NCBI GenBank assembly: GCA_021613375.1
Contig: CM038726.1
Coordinates: forward strand, 6,857,877-6,921,876
Direction: 5' to 3'
DNA: 64,000 nucleotides
DNA from: Megaleporinus macrocephalus
Lineage: Eukaryota > Chordata > Actinopteri > Characiformes > Anostomidae
The notes under the pieces were generated by a model. That model worked only from the letters and a program-made list of their open reading frames with translations. It searched no databases and was not told the DNA's origin. Position numbers and translations under genes: made by a program. Shown in pieces: positions 21,547 to 32,723 of the stretch (the first letter of the stretch is position 1; each line of letters opens with the position of its first letter).

Positions 21547-24500
21547 TGTCACTAATGAACCTCCGGACTCCAGTGCCCAGAATGTACATCCCGTTGATGT
21601 CATACCCACATGTTCACAACTAACCAATCACACATCCTTCTCATGCTCTTCTAATTCCACACATCTGTTACTCATTACATACATTCCATATAAGCCTCAC
21701 ACACAAGTACACACATTGCAAAGTTTTGCCAAACATTGTTTGCAATTCCAAGCATTCTTTGTCTGCCTTACTTGTTGTCTTTTCTGGTTTTGACTTTTTT
21801 TTCGTTTTCTCAACTGTTCTCTCTTTCCATTATTCCTTCTGGTTTTGGTGCCTAGTGTTTATTGACTCTTTGGCTCTGACTTCCCTTTCGACCTTTAGAC
21901 TTCTCTACTGGATTTTCCTTATGACTCGTTTGTCTGCTCTCTGCTCTCCAGGTTTAGACCTCCGCCTGTTTTCTGATTTATGATTCTGTCTCGCCTCTTT
22001 GTTGTGTTTGCTTGTATTTTGCTGCTTTGTCTCAGTGCTGACTTTGTAAATAAAACCCGTTTGACCCGTTTGCCAAGTTTCTGACAGAAAACTTTGCCGC
22101 TGTTACAATGACAGAGCTACAGTTGTGAGTAACCAAGGTCGTCTTCTTGGTCAACACAATCAGTTATTCGATTCTCTTACAAGCTCTGTTGGTAGTTTAG
22201 CACAGCAGCAAATCAAGCAACACACTCAATTGTCTGCTAATCTTTGTGATATCTCTGTGCAGATAGCTCAACTAAATACCTTGTCTGTGTCTGAACCACT
22301 CACCCCTCCCCTGACGAGTGGTTCATTTCCAGTTAGCAAGCCAGATAAATTTTAAGGAGCTCCAAATCTATGTCTGAGGAACTGCCGGTTTTGCAGGGGT
22401 CTTTGTTTGTATTGCAGCATCACTGCACATATCATGAGGGACTGTCAGACTCGTCCGCAAAGACTACAACTACCAGCTCAAGTGGGATCGACCAGTCAAA
22501 AAAACGGGTGAGTAATCCTGCGACAAGTATGGTCACAAGGTCTCTGTTAGTTCCTGTTAACTTGCGCTATTAAGGTTTCTCTTGTATGTTTCCAGTGGTG
22601 ATTGCTTCTGGAGCTGAAGGAAACTTTATTTTAGCTGATGTAGCTAAACAGCTCAAGAAAACAAATTACAGTTCCCATCACTATGGACATTAGTGCTCAT
22701 CATTCTGAGGAGATTTGTTTTATTTTAGAATCTTCTGAATTCACTGTAGCCCTTGGTCTGTCTTGGTCAAAAAAAGTCATGATCTTGTGATTTCATGGGC
22801 AGAGAAAGAGACTGTTGTTTGGTCTAAGCATTGTCTAAATAATTGTCTCATGTTCCCCCAGTACATTTTTCTACCACTACTATTAGGAGCCCAGAGAGTT
22901 TTTCTCATGTATGTATTCTTCCTAAGTACTCTGACTTCAGAGAAGACCAGTGCTACTAAATTACCTATTCATAGATTCTATCATTGCTCCATTGATCTGA
23001 TTGATAACCAAATACCACCAAAATCACGTGTCTACTCTCCGACTCAAGCAGAGGAGACAGCCAGGGATGATACAGAGTACATACAGGAAGCTCTCACCCA
23101 GAGTTTTATATGTCCTTATTGTATCCGTTGCCATTAGTACCTGTTGCCCTAGAACAGCTCAAGGGAGCTACAGTGCTTATAATCTTGTTAGGATTCGGGA
23201 GGGTGCTGAGTGGCAAACAGCCTTTCTTACCACTAAAGGTCACTATGAGTGTCTGGTGATGCATTTCTTTCTCAGAAATGCTCCATTCTTTTTTCAGGCT
23301 TTAATCAATGATGTCCTCCGGGATATGTTGGGTCAGTTTGTTCGATCACATATTGATTTATTTCCCTGATTTGCCCACTCACATTCAACATGTGCGTATG
23401 GTTCTTTCTCGCCCTCTTGAGAACCAATTATATACCAAAGGTAAGAAGTGTGAATTTCATTCAGGTTTAACCTCTTTCCTAGGATACAACATCAGTCCTG
23501 ATGGCATTGTGATGGATGATAGTAAGATTGATGATGCGATTGAAGTGGCCTATCCCCAATTTCATACGTAAACTTAAAAGATTCCTGGGTTTCGCAAACT
23601 TTTATAGAAGATTGAATTGCAATTATAGTTCCATACCTGCTCCTCTCACTTCTTTATTTAAAGAAGATGCTAAGAAGCTTAACTGGCACCCTCAGGCTGA
23701 ACAAGCATTTGACGAACTAAAGAGATTTTCCTTTTGTGGTAGAGATAGATGCCTCTAACATTGAAGTAGATGCCATTCTTTCTCAATGCAGTGGTGGCTC
23801 TCCAAAATTAAAACCCATAGCCTGTTTTTCTCCCAAGTTATCTCCCACTGAACAGAATTATGGAATTGGGGATAAAGAGCTTCTAGCCATAAAATTGGCT
23901 TTTCAAGAATGGTGGCATTGGCTGGAGGGTGCTCTACACCCCTTTTTAGTATTAATTGATCATAACAATCTCGAATATTTTCGAACCGTGAAATAAACAT
24001 ATTTTAGATTCTATTTTTTGGCCCCTATTAGGTGGAACATTGATGTTGACATTGAGCGGGCAAATTCAATGGAGTCTATCCTGGAGGAATGTTCTCCTGA
24101 GAGATTGTATGTTCCTGTACAATTCAGTGATCAGTTGATTACCTGGGCTCATACTTCCATACTTGCTGCTTTCTAGTAGATACTGGTGGGAGAGTATGAG
24201 TTCAGATATTCATTGTTTCATATCTTCATGTACCGTTTGTTCTCGTTGTAAGACACCATGTACATTAACAGCAGGAAAAATGCTACCTCTGCCAATTCCG
24301 TCCCCTCCATGGTCCCATAGTTGATTTTGTAACTGACCTCCCAAATTTTCAGAGCAACACTGTTATTTTGACCACTGTCGATTGATATTCTCATGGAGTC
24401 CGATTTATACCTTTCTCTCAACTGCCTACAGCATTACAAACGGCAGAATGTCTGTTTAATCGTGTTTTTTGTTTCTTTAATTGTTTTTCTTGTTTCTCAC

Positions 24501-25798
24501 AGGTACACAATTCACCTCACACGTTTGGAACACCTTTATGGAAAAGGTGGGAATCTTTGTCAGTCTTATCTCTGGTTACTATCCTCAAAGTAATGACTAA
24601 GAGCTTTGTAAATTTCTAAGAGTGTTGCCACCATAATCAAGATGATTGGTTGATATATTTGCCCTTTGCAGAGATGTCTCAGAACTCCCTTATTAGTCCA
24701 CTAGCACCATTACTTCATTCCAGTGTATGCTAGGATATCAACCATCTCTTATGCCCTGGTCTGGTCAACCATTGGATGTGCCTTCTGTGGAAGACTGGAT
24801 GAGACGAAGTGACGATTGTGGGAACAAACTCACCAACACATAGAGGACGTTCTTAGGTGACAAACATCATGTCGATCGACACAGAGGTGACACCCCCTCA
24901 TATAGTCTGGGAGATTGAGTATGGTTATCTACCAGGGATTGTAAGCCCTCGAAGAGATATAAGAAACTAAATCAAATATATATTGGACCTTTTAAGATTA
25001 TTTGTAAAATCAATGATGCCATTTATAAGCTTGACCTAACTACTCATTATCGTGTTTGTCCTTCCTTCCACGTATATTTGCCTAAACCTGTGGCCCCTGG
25101 TCCGCTATACGAGCCTCTACCTGACACCACCGCCCCCCCACCAATCAATGTAGAGGGTACCCCGGTGTGCACTATCCGTAGGCTCCTGGACTTGAGAAGG
25201 GGAGAAGGGATCCTCCAATACTTGGTCGAATGGGAGGGCTACAGGCCTGAAGAGCCAAGTTGGGTAAAGGCAGCGGATGTACTGGATCCAGTCCTCAGGA
25301 TTTTCATCGCTGCCATCCCTGACGTCCTGCTCCCAGGCCATGGGGTTGTCCTAGCCATTCATCTATGGGCCTGTCCGCTGAGAGTCGACAAGGTTGTCCG
25401 AGGCATGTGTCACTGAGACCTTCTGTAGGGCATTGGAGTATTGGCAATAGGCACCCTTCTCTGAGCCATTCACCAGTCACTGCAGAGTTCACTCCAGGGG
25501 GAGGATCCCTATCCCCAGCGGTGGCAGGTCCGGGGGTACCCTTTCACAGTCGTCTGGTGGCACAGGGGTTGGTTATCAAGGTCGTTTCATGGCCGTTCCT
25601 CGTTCCTCCCTGACTCTTTGTGGCAGGGGGTACTGTCACACGTTAGGGTATTTTCCGACACTAACGAACTTCCGGACTCCAGTTCTGAGAATGCCCATCC
25701 CGATGATTTCACACCCACATGTTCACAACTAACCAATCACACCACAGCCTTCTCTTGCTTTCACAAAGCTGTTACTCATTACATACATTCCATATAAA
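21547..25798 (+). mobile_element. Decayed Ty3/gypsy retrotransposon with chromodomain
   Basis: 5' LTR from 21547 (TGTCAC) to about 22107; 3' LTR from 25634 (TGTCAC, after a GGCAGGGGG polypurine run), truncated at about 25798. The LTRs share CCGGACTCCAG, CCCACATGTTCACAACTAAC and CATTACATACATTCCATATA. Inside: a gag remnant (22125-22355), a CCHC zinc knuckle CLYCSITAHIMRDC (22404-22445), RT with [15 protein letters not shown], RNase H (23736-23996: [35 protein letters not shown]), integrase remnants and a C-terminal chromodomain (25180-25300: ILQYLVEWEGYRPEEPSW). Many stops and frameshifts; the RT active-site box is lost, so it is not functional. Confidence 0.85.
25078..25416 (+). pseudogene. 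Integrase C-terminal/chromodomain remnant of the gypsy element
   Basis: Open segment with VCTIRRLLDLRRGEGILQYL followed by VEWEGYRPEEPSWVKAADVL, the chromodomain of chromovirus-type Ty3/gypsy integrases, which in the family targets insertion to marked chromatin. Best preserved part of the element. Upstream integrase core is frameshifted. Confidence 0.75.
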
Positions 25799-25805
25799 CA
25801 CTCAC

Positions 25806-26510
25806 CCATCAATGATCTGATGTGTTTTTTCTGCTTATGCCCCCTCTTCATCCTCTCTTTCACTCTCTCTTCCTCTGCCGTCCTCTTCACTTCTACCTTC
25901 TGTTGGATCTTTCTGTCCATTTCAAAATAGAGTCCACAGTTTGCTGCCACCATCTCCTCTATCTTCTCCAGCAGCTCTGTGACCTGAGAGTCATCACTCC
26001 TGTTCTTATTGTTGAGAACATGATACCTGTTCCCACATCTCTCCACCAGCCACTGGAGGTCCTTCCCTTCACTCTCAATGTGCTGCTCTATGAGTGTGCC
26101 TCCCAGACAGTCTCCATAAGTGAACAACACTATAGTGTGACTCCAGACTGTATCAGGTAGAAGATTCAGATATTCTTTGAATATGTTTCTGTGATTCTCT
26201 TTAAAAACAGTGTCCACACGTATGACCAGTAGAACAGCATGAGGTCCTGGAGGACAAAGAGACACACTGAGTACAATCTCCTGTTTCAGTAACTCAGTGC
26301 TCCTCTCTCCAGGTTCATCTCTCCACCATCCTGGAGCTTCAACCACAGTGATGTGTCTCTCTGCTACTTCTCTCTGTCTCTTCACACACTGAGCAGTTCT
26401 CTTTAACTCAAACTCCTCTCTGTTCAAGATGGTGTTTCCTGCCGAACTCTTCCCAGCAGCTCTGTATCCCAGCAGCACAGTCCTCATATCTGAGAGATGG
26501 CGTGAGTCAC
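25806..26510 (-). CDS. AIG1-2: GIMAP-type GTPase exon
   Basis: 705 nt, acceptor CTAACAG|GTGACTC, donor ATGG|GTGAGT, phase 1/1. P-loop [58 protein letters not shown]. Intact. The donor keeps only about 8 intron bases before sequence of the truncated gypsy 3' LTR, so its downstream intron has been replaced by the element. Gly (LGG) replaces Asp (LGD) seen in most sisters. Whether it is still spliced is unknown. Confidence 0.85.
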
Positions 26511-26796
26511 CTGTTAGAAACATAGATGAAAATTATTAAACTCTGTAAATATAAGAGCAGCTGATTAACAAAAATTTAGTTATAGCAGAGTTCTCATATA
26601 CTCTTACAGAATTAAACAATCATTAGAAAACAGCAGACAATAGAAATGTTCTAATCTCACAGCACTTACTGATACTTCTGAAAAATCACAAACACTACAG
26701 AACCAGTTGATGTTGATAGAATTTCAAATAGCTGAAGTGTTCAGCTAAAGCAGAAAATGTGATCACACTGAGAAATAACGGAATCATCAGAAACAG

Positions 26797-26857
<61 letters not shown>

Positions 26858-27083
26858 TTCTATATAATCATTTGTATTCAGTGATTAATGCTTAAATTTT
26901 TGCAATATGACACATAGTGAATTAAAAAGTGTTGATGTGTATTATTGAGTCACAACTACAGAATGAGTAGGTAACACTTGGAGTTTTAAAGTGAGGAATT
27001 AACATGTGAATTTCATGCTAGACTTTTGGAATTAAATGGTTAATAAATCATTTTGTTCTCATTTTAGAAATAAAAACACTCAC
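26511..27083 (-). other. Inter-cassette spacer with conserved 5' block
   Basis: Holds the AIG1 upstream block (acetylated-type wording avoided: a run with TTCAGAAGTATCAGTAAGTG on the minus strand) and an (AT)n microsatellite at 26799-26853. No gene. Confidence 0.5.
26799..26853 (+). repeat. (AT)n microsatellite
   Basis: Uninterrupted alternating AT run of about 55 bp. Confidence 0.95.
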
Positions 27084-27788
27084 CCATCAATGATCTGATG
27101 TGCTGTCTCTGCTTCAGCACCTTCATCATCCTCTCATTCACTCTCTCTTCCTCTGCTCTCCTCTTCTCTTCCACCTTCTGTAAAATCTGTCTGTCCATTT
27201 CAAAATTGCGTCCACTGTTTGCTGCCACCATCTCCTCTATCTTCTCCAGCACCTTTGTGACCTGAGAGTCATCACTTCTGTTCTTATTGTTGAGAACATG
27301 ATACCTGTTCCCACATTTCTCCACCAGCCACTGGAGGTCCTTCCCTTCACCCTCAATGTGCTGCTCTATGGGTGTGTCTCCCAGCAAGTCTCCACAGGTG
27401 AACAGCACTATAGTGTGATTCCAGACTGTATCAGTTAGAAGTTTCAGATATCCTTCTAATATGTTTTTATAACTCTCCTTAAAAACACTGTCCAGACGCA
27501 TGACCAGTAGAACAGCATGAGGTCCTGGAGGACACAGAGACACACTGAGTACAATCTCCTGTTTCAGTAACTCAGTGCTCCTCTCTACAGGCATATTACT
27601 CCACCATCCTGGAGCTTCAACCACAGTGATGTGTCTCTCTGCTACTTCTCTCAGTCTCTTCACACACTGAGCAGTTGTCTTTAACTCAAACTCCTCTCTG
27701 TTCAGGATGGTGTTTCCTGCTGAACTCTTCCCAGAGTATGTGTATCCCAGCAGCACAATCCTCAGATCTGAAAGATGGTGTGAGTCAC
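27084..27788 (-). CDS. AIG1-3: GIMAP-type GTPase exon
   Basis: 705 nt, acceptor CTTACAG|GTGACTC, donor ATGG|GTGAGT, phase 1/1, no stop. P-loop [57 protein letters not shown], then coiled coil EEKRRAEEERVNERMMKVLK. A GTG at the VLLGY strand is not a start: the exon opens earlier at the acceptor in the same frame. Confidence 0.85.
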
Positions 27789-28344
27789 CTGTAAGAAATA
27801 ATAATTATTGAAAAATATGATTAAACCTTGTAAATATAAAATCAGCTGTTTGACAGAATTACAGTTACAGCAAAGTGCTCATATATACTTACAGAATTAA
27901 ACAATCATTAGAAAAGTACAGATAATAGAAATATCTTAACAGCTTAACTTGTTTTAAACTAAATCTCACAGCACTAACTGATACTTCTGAAAAATCCCAA
28001 GCACTGCAGAAACAGTTGATGTTGATAGAAGTTTTCAGCTAAAACAAAAAATGTGATCACACTGTGAAATAATGGAGTCATCAGAAACACAGATATTCTG
28101 TGTAACTATATGGTTTAATTACAGGTGTGTAGAGAGTCCTCAATCCTCAGACTCCTTACTTTCACATTCTAATTGCGAGGGATCAGTCAGTTCCCGCAAC
28201 AGCCACCAGAGGGTGCCATAAGCCCACCAAGATGGCTGGGCAGGAGTTTTAATGAGACCACACTGGCAGCACCTGGGGGAACACCCATAAAAGACCTCTC
28301 TCTCTCTGTGACCGGTAAACGTTAGCTCTACGGAGCAAAATCTA

Positions 28345-28785
28345 AAGAAGGATTAAAATATCCCAAAAAAAAAGAAGGATTAAAATATCCCAAAATCTAA
28401 AGAAGGATTAAAATATCCCAAAAAAAGAAGAATTAAAATGTCCCAAAAAAACAAAAGAAGGATTAAAATATCCCAAAAACAAAAGAAGGATTAAAATATC
28501 CCCAAAAAAGAAGGATAAAAAATATCTCAAAAACAAAAGAAGGATCAAAATATCCCCAAAACAAAAGAGGGCTTAATAATACCCCCAAAACAAAAGAGGG
28601 ATAAAATATCTCAAAAACACAAGAAGGATTAAAATATCCCAAAAACACAAGAAGAATTAAAATATCCCCAAAAAACAAAAGGGGATTAAAAACTCCCCAA
28701 ACCAAAAAAAGGATTAAAATATCCTGAAAAACAAAAAAAGGATTAAAAAATCCCAAAAACAAAAGAAGGACTAAAATCAAACAGA
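28345..28785 (+). repeat. Degenerate minisatellite, about 22-26 bp units
   Basis: Around 18 units on the theme AAAAGAAGGATTAAAATATC followed by CCCA, with varying A-runs. Units vary and touch without spacers. The repetitive open frame on the minus strand is a by-product. Confidence 0.9.
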
Positions 28786-28924
28786 ATAGAAAGCCTGAGC
28801 TTTTCTATTTTACGTTTCAAGTACATTTCTTTTTTTTTGAGACGTGCTGCTTTTGGTGTGTGCCTCTGTTCTGCGTGACTGTGCTTTATTGGCGCATCAT
28901 TTATAGACCCGCCAGCTCTGTGTT

Positions 28925-28990
28925 AAGGGTGCTGTGGTAAAGGCCCTTGACTCTCAACATGGAAGTCATGGGTTTGAATCCAGGTCGGAG
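28925..28990 (+). other. tRNA-like module inside the insertion
   Basis: GTGCTGTGGTAAAGGC resembles an A box and GGGTTTGAATCC a B box about 45 bp later. Probably a tRNA-derived repeat, not a working tRNA gene. Confidence 0.4.
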
Positions 28991-29170
28991 CTGCGAAGCT
29001 GTCCCCCCTTCCCTCCTTTGTTTTCTACACTCTCATAAAAGCTTCCACACCACATCTAGCACATTTTCACGTCTTCATGGCAAGCATACACCACCCTTTT
29101 ACAAATAAAACCCCTTTATTTTTGCCTTTCATCTCTGCACTTGGTCCCTCCTACACCCCTACCTATGACA

Positions 29171-30100
29171 ATAACAGATTTATTGTAACATGTAGGACAT
29201 TTAATCTTAAGTAATTTTGTTAAACTTTTTAACTATTTGGAAGTCCCTCACGTTTCCTCACATCAAAGCTCCTTGAATCCTCATTCACTGTTAAATCATC
29301 TAAATGATCTGGATCCTGAATTCACACTTAGGCTTAAAGTCCTTATTAGATCTGTATCTGTATAAAACCTGTTTCTCACTAGATCACCATAGTGTACTCT
29401 GATCAGCAGCATCAGGATCCTGGTTGTATCTAAACTGTGCTCTGAGTTCAAGCTTATTAATAATTCAGTTAACAAGCCTAAAATGTATCTTTATCTTGGA
29501 TTCATCCTTATACTCTTGACACAGCTTGTCCTGCTTCTTTTCCTTCCTGTCTCTGTCTTTCTTTGCCCTCTTTTCATTTTCCATGTGCTTCTGTTTTATT
29601 TTGGTTTCCTAGCTCCACCTTGTCTCTGCCCTTTCGTCACACTCTTCACCTGTTTCTAGTTTGAGGCTCATCCCTGTCCCAGGTGTACCTTGTTTCCCTT
29701 GAGCATTTAAACACCTCTGTTTGTTCTCTGTCTTAGTCTTAGTTATGTCTTAGTTATTGTTTATTTACTAACCACAGGCTTTATTACTCAGGTACTGAGA
29801 TAAGATAATCCCACAGTGGAGGAATTCACAATTTTAGAACTCATTATTCAGTAGTACTGTCTGATACAGGTACAGGTACAAAATGCTAATACTGTGCTTA
29901 GAATGTTAATACATGTACTGGATTACAATGTATTACAGAATTTATAATTTATAATGTGACACTTTTTATGATTAATGGATAAAAGTGTGTTACTCAGTAA
30001 CAACTAGGAACTAATCATCTATCTTCTGAATATCATTCAGTCCTTTCAGTATCAAACAACTCATAAATCATTCTGTTATTAAACAAATCAAAACACTCAC
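29171..30100. other. Cluster spacer between AIG1-3 and AIG1-4
   Basis: Conserved upstream block of AIG1-3, the pyrimidine-rich repeat (29507-29745), and then the downstream flank of AIG1-4, which recurs downstream of AIG1-5 and -6 (GGAACTAATCATCTATCTTC). No other gene. Confidence 0.6.
29296..29412 (-). other. 38-codon conserved small ORF upstream of AIG1-3
   Basis: Reads MLLIRVHYGDLVRNRFYTDT and so on to TGA, same length as the one at 19158-19274. The spacer to AIG1-3 is longer only because of the 1-kb insertion. Confidence 0.25.
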
Positions 30101-30805
30101 CCATCCATGATCTGATGTGCTCTCTCTGCTTCTGCACCTTCATCATCCTCTCTTTCCCTCTCTCTTCCTCTGCTCTCTTCTTCTCTTCCACCTCCTGTAG
30201 AATCTTCCTGTCCATTTCAAAATGGCGTCCACTGTTTGCTGCCACCATCTCCTCTATCTTCTCCAGCAGCTCTGTGACCTGAGAGTCATCACTCCTGTTC
30301 TTATTGTTGAGAACATGATACCTGTTCCCACATTTCTCCACCAGCCACTGGAGGTCCTTCCCTTCACCCTCAATGTGTTGCTCTATGGGTGTGTCTCCCA
30401 GATAGTCTCCACGAGTGAACAGCACTATAGTGTGACTCCAGACTGTATCAGGTAGAAGTTTCAGATATTCTTCTAATATGTTTCTGTGATTCTCATTAAA
30501 AACAATGTCCACACGTATGACCAGTAGAACAGCATGAGGTCCTGGAGGACACCGAGACACACTGAGTACAATCTCCTGTTTCAGTAACTCAGTGCTCTCC
30601 TCTACAGGTATATTACTCCACCATCCTGGAGCTTCAACCACAGTGATGTGTCTCTCTGCTACTTCTCTCTGTCTCTTCACACACTGAGCAGCTGTCTTTA
30701 ACTCAAACTTCTCTCTGTTCAGGATGGTGTTTCCTGCTGAACTCTTTCCAGAATATCTGTATCCCAGCAGCACAATCCTCAGATCTGAGAGACGGTGGGA
30801 GTCAC
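30101..30805 (-). CDS. AIG1-4: GIMAP-type GTPase exon
   Basis: 705 nt, acceptor CTTACAG|GTGACTC, donor ATGG|GTGAGT, phase 1/1. P-loop GYRYSGKSSAGN, CVKRQREVAERH, VVEAPGWWSNIP, VLFTRGDYLGD (Arg as in classical GIMAP TRxD), [11 protein letters not shown], coiled coil EEKKRAEEERGKERMMKVQK. Intact. Nearly the same as AIG1-1 in the first half, down to the upstream intron, suggesting recent duplication or gene conversion. Confidence 0.85.
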
Positions 30806-31069
30806 CTGTAAGAAATAGTGATGAAAAATGATTAAACTCTGTGAATATAAATTCAGCTGATTGACACAAATTCAGTTACAGCAGAGTTCTCATACTTACT
30901 TTCACATTCAAGTAACTTTATTGTAACATAGGTAAAAAAAAACAAAGAGAAACAGAAACTTTACTTAAATATATACAACCAAGTCAACGTAACTACAAAC
31001 TCCAGAATATTCAGTGTATTTCATTTAGACATTGTGAGGCGCTTGAGGGAGGAAAGGGACCACAGACAG

Positions 31070-31865
31070 AATGTTCAAAATGCAACTAACTGCCTCTGTT
31101 TATTCACTCCAAAGAAAATGGGAAAGAAAAAACGCACAAAACACCGGAAACACACAGCGCCCAGCTCCCGGTTTCCCGGCGCCCCTCGTGTTACCCGCAG
31201 TCTCTTGGATACGACTCACGGAAAGCCAACATCCGCTTCACCTCGTCCTTTATGGCCGAGTGAGGAGCCCCTGGGATTCTGTAGGGTTGCTGACATACTG
31301 TCACTCCCACAGGCATCCGGATGTCGTTTTGAATGACATGGGTCCGACCAGGGGTGGAGAACATATCCTGGAACTGTTCCACCAACACTGCAAGTTCCTG
31401 GTGCTGGCCGGAGGTGAGTTCCTCACCCTTCTGTATTTTGGACCTGGCAGGGACCACCGCGGCTGCAAAATCTGGGCGTCGGCTCAATCCACTTCTTCAG
31501 GAGATTGATATGGTAGGCTTGGTGGATTTTCCTCCTACCTGGTTGTTCCAGGCAGTAGTTGACGAGCCCCATCTTTTTGTTAATGGTGTAGGGGCCCTGC
31601 CAGGTCACCAGAAACTTACAGGTGGTTGTGGGGACCAAAACCAGGACACGGTCTCCGGGCTGGAACTCCCTGGGTTGCGCTGGGAAGTTATAGGCTTGCT
31701 GTTGAGCCCGCTGAGTTTCCTCCTTATGCTCGCGAACAATGGGAAGGACCGCGTCCACCTGTTGCTGCATGTCCTGCACATACTCAATGACGGAGCAGTA
31801 TGAGGAGGGCTGCTGTTCCCAAGCCTCTGTAAACACATCAAGAAGCCCCCGAGGCCCTCGAGAGT
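31070..31865 (-). mobile_element. Ty3/gypsy pol fragment with integrase before RT (Gmr1-like order)
   Basis: Minus strand reads an integrase C-terminal part (31836-31423: FQPGDRVLVLVPTTTCKFLV, WQGPYTI, AYHINLLKKW) and then, in an overlapping frame, the start of a reverse transcriptase region (31487-31191: ELAVLVEQFQDMFSTPGRT, VIQNDIRMPVG, PYRIPGA). Integrase upstream of RT is the reverse of ordinary Ty3/gypsy and matches the described deuterostome Gmr1-type elements. Frameshift between the parts and truncation at both ends; not functional. Confidence 0.7.
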
Positions 31866-32019
31866 AAAGTAACTCAAAGAAATAAAACCCAGTGTGTATA
31901 AAAGTGTGTTACTCGGTAACAACAAAAAACTAATCATCTATCTTGTGAATATCATGCAGTGCTTTCAGTATCAAACAACTCATAAACCAGTCTCTTATTA
32001 AACAAATCAAAACACTCAC

Positions 32020-32723
32020 CCATCAATGATCTGATGTGCTCTCTCTGCTTCTGCACCTTCATCATCCTCTCTTTCACTCTCTCTTCCTCTGCTTTCTTCT
32101 TCTCTTCCACCTTCGTAAAATCTTTCTGTCCATTTCAAAATGGTGTCCACTGTTTGCTGCCACCATCTCCTCTATCTTCTCCAGCAGCTCTGTGACCTGA
32201 GAGTCATCACTCCTGTTCTTATTGTTGAGAAGATGATACCTGTTCCCACATTTCTCCACCAGCCACTGGAGGTCCGTCCCTTCACTCTCAATGTGCTGCT
32301 CTATGGGTGTGTCTCCCAGACAGTCTCCACAGGTGAACAGCACTATAGTGTGACTCCAGACTGTATCAGGTAGAAGCTTCAGATATTCTTCTAATATGTT
32401 TCTGTGATTCTCTTTAAAATCACTGTCCACACGTATGACCAGTAGTAGAGCATGAGGTCCTGGAGGACACAGAGACACACTGAGTACAATCTCCTGTTTC
32501 AGTAACTCAGTGCTCCTCTCTACAGGTACATCTCTCCACCATCCTGGAGCTTCAACCACAGTGATGTGTCTTTCTGCTACTTCTCTCTGTCTCTTCACAC
32601 ACTGAGCAGTTGTCTTTAACTCAAACTCCTCTCTGTTCAGGATGGTGTTTCCTGCTGAGCTCTTTCCAGCAACTCTGTATCCCAGTAGCACAATCCTCAG
32701 ATCTGAGAGACGGTGTAAATCAC
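32020..32723 (-). pseudogene. AIG1-5: GIMAP-type exon with 1-bp deletion
   Basis: 704 nt instead of 705. G domain intact: GYRVAGKSSAGN, CVKRQREVAERH, VVEAPGWWRDVP, VLFTCGDCLGD, RYHLLNNKNR. One T is missing near 32114 (CCTTCGTAAAATC versus CCTTCTGTAAAATC in sisters), so the coiled-coil tail changes to RRWKRRRKQRKRE and stops. Splice sites survive. Either a new pseudogene or a tail-less GTPase. The exon is no longer symmetric, so splicing it to another cassette would break frame. Confidence 0.8.

Larger units (their letters stand above)
28174..29170 (+). mobile_element. Insertion block with tandem repeats and a tRNA-like module
   Basis: About 1 kb that interrupts the AIG1-3 upstream spacer compared with the AIG1-1 spacer; it runs from TGCGAGGG to CTATGACA. 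Holds a run of degenerate repeats (28345-28785) and a tRNA-like segment (28925-28990). TG...CA ends suggest an LTR-type element, but the target duplication is not exact. Class uncertain. Confidence 0.4.

Noticed and set aside
25729..25805. C-terminal extension of AIG1-2 into downstream sequence
   Set aside because: The open frame past the donor runs through gypsy LTR sequence; sisters all splice at this GTGAGT.
28345..28785. CRISPR-like repeat array
   Set aside because: Units are degenerate, adjoining and A-rich, with no unique spacers, in an animal genome. It is a minisatellite.
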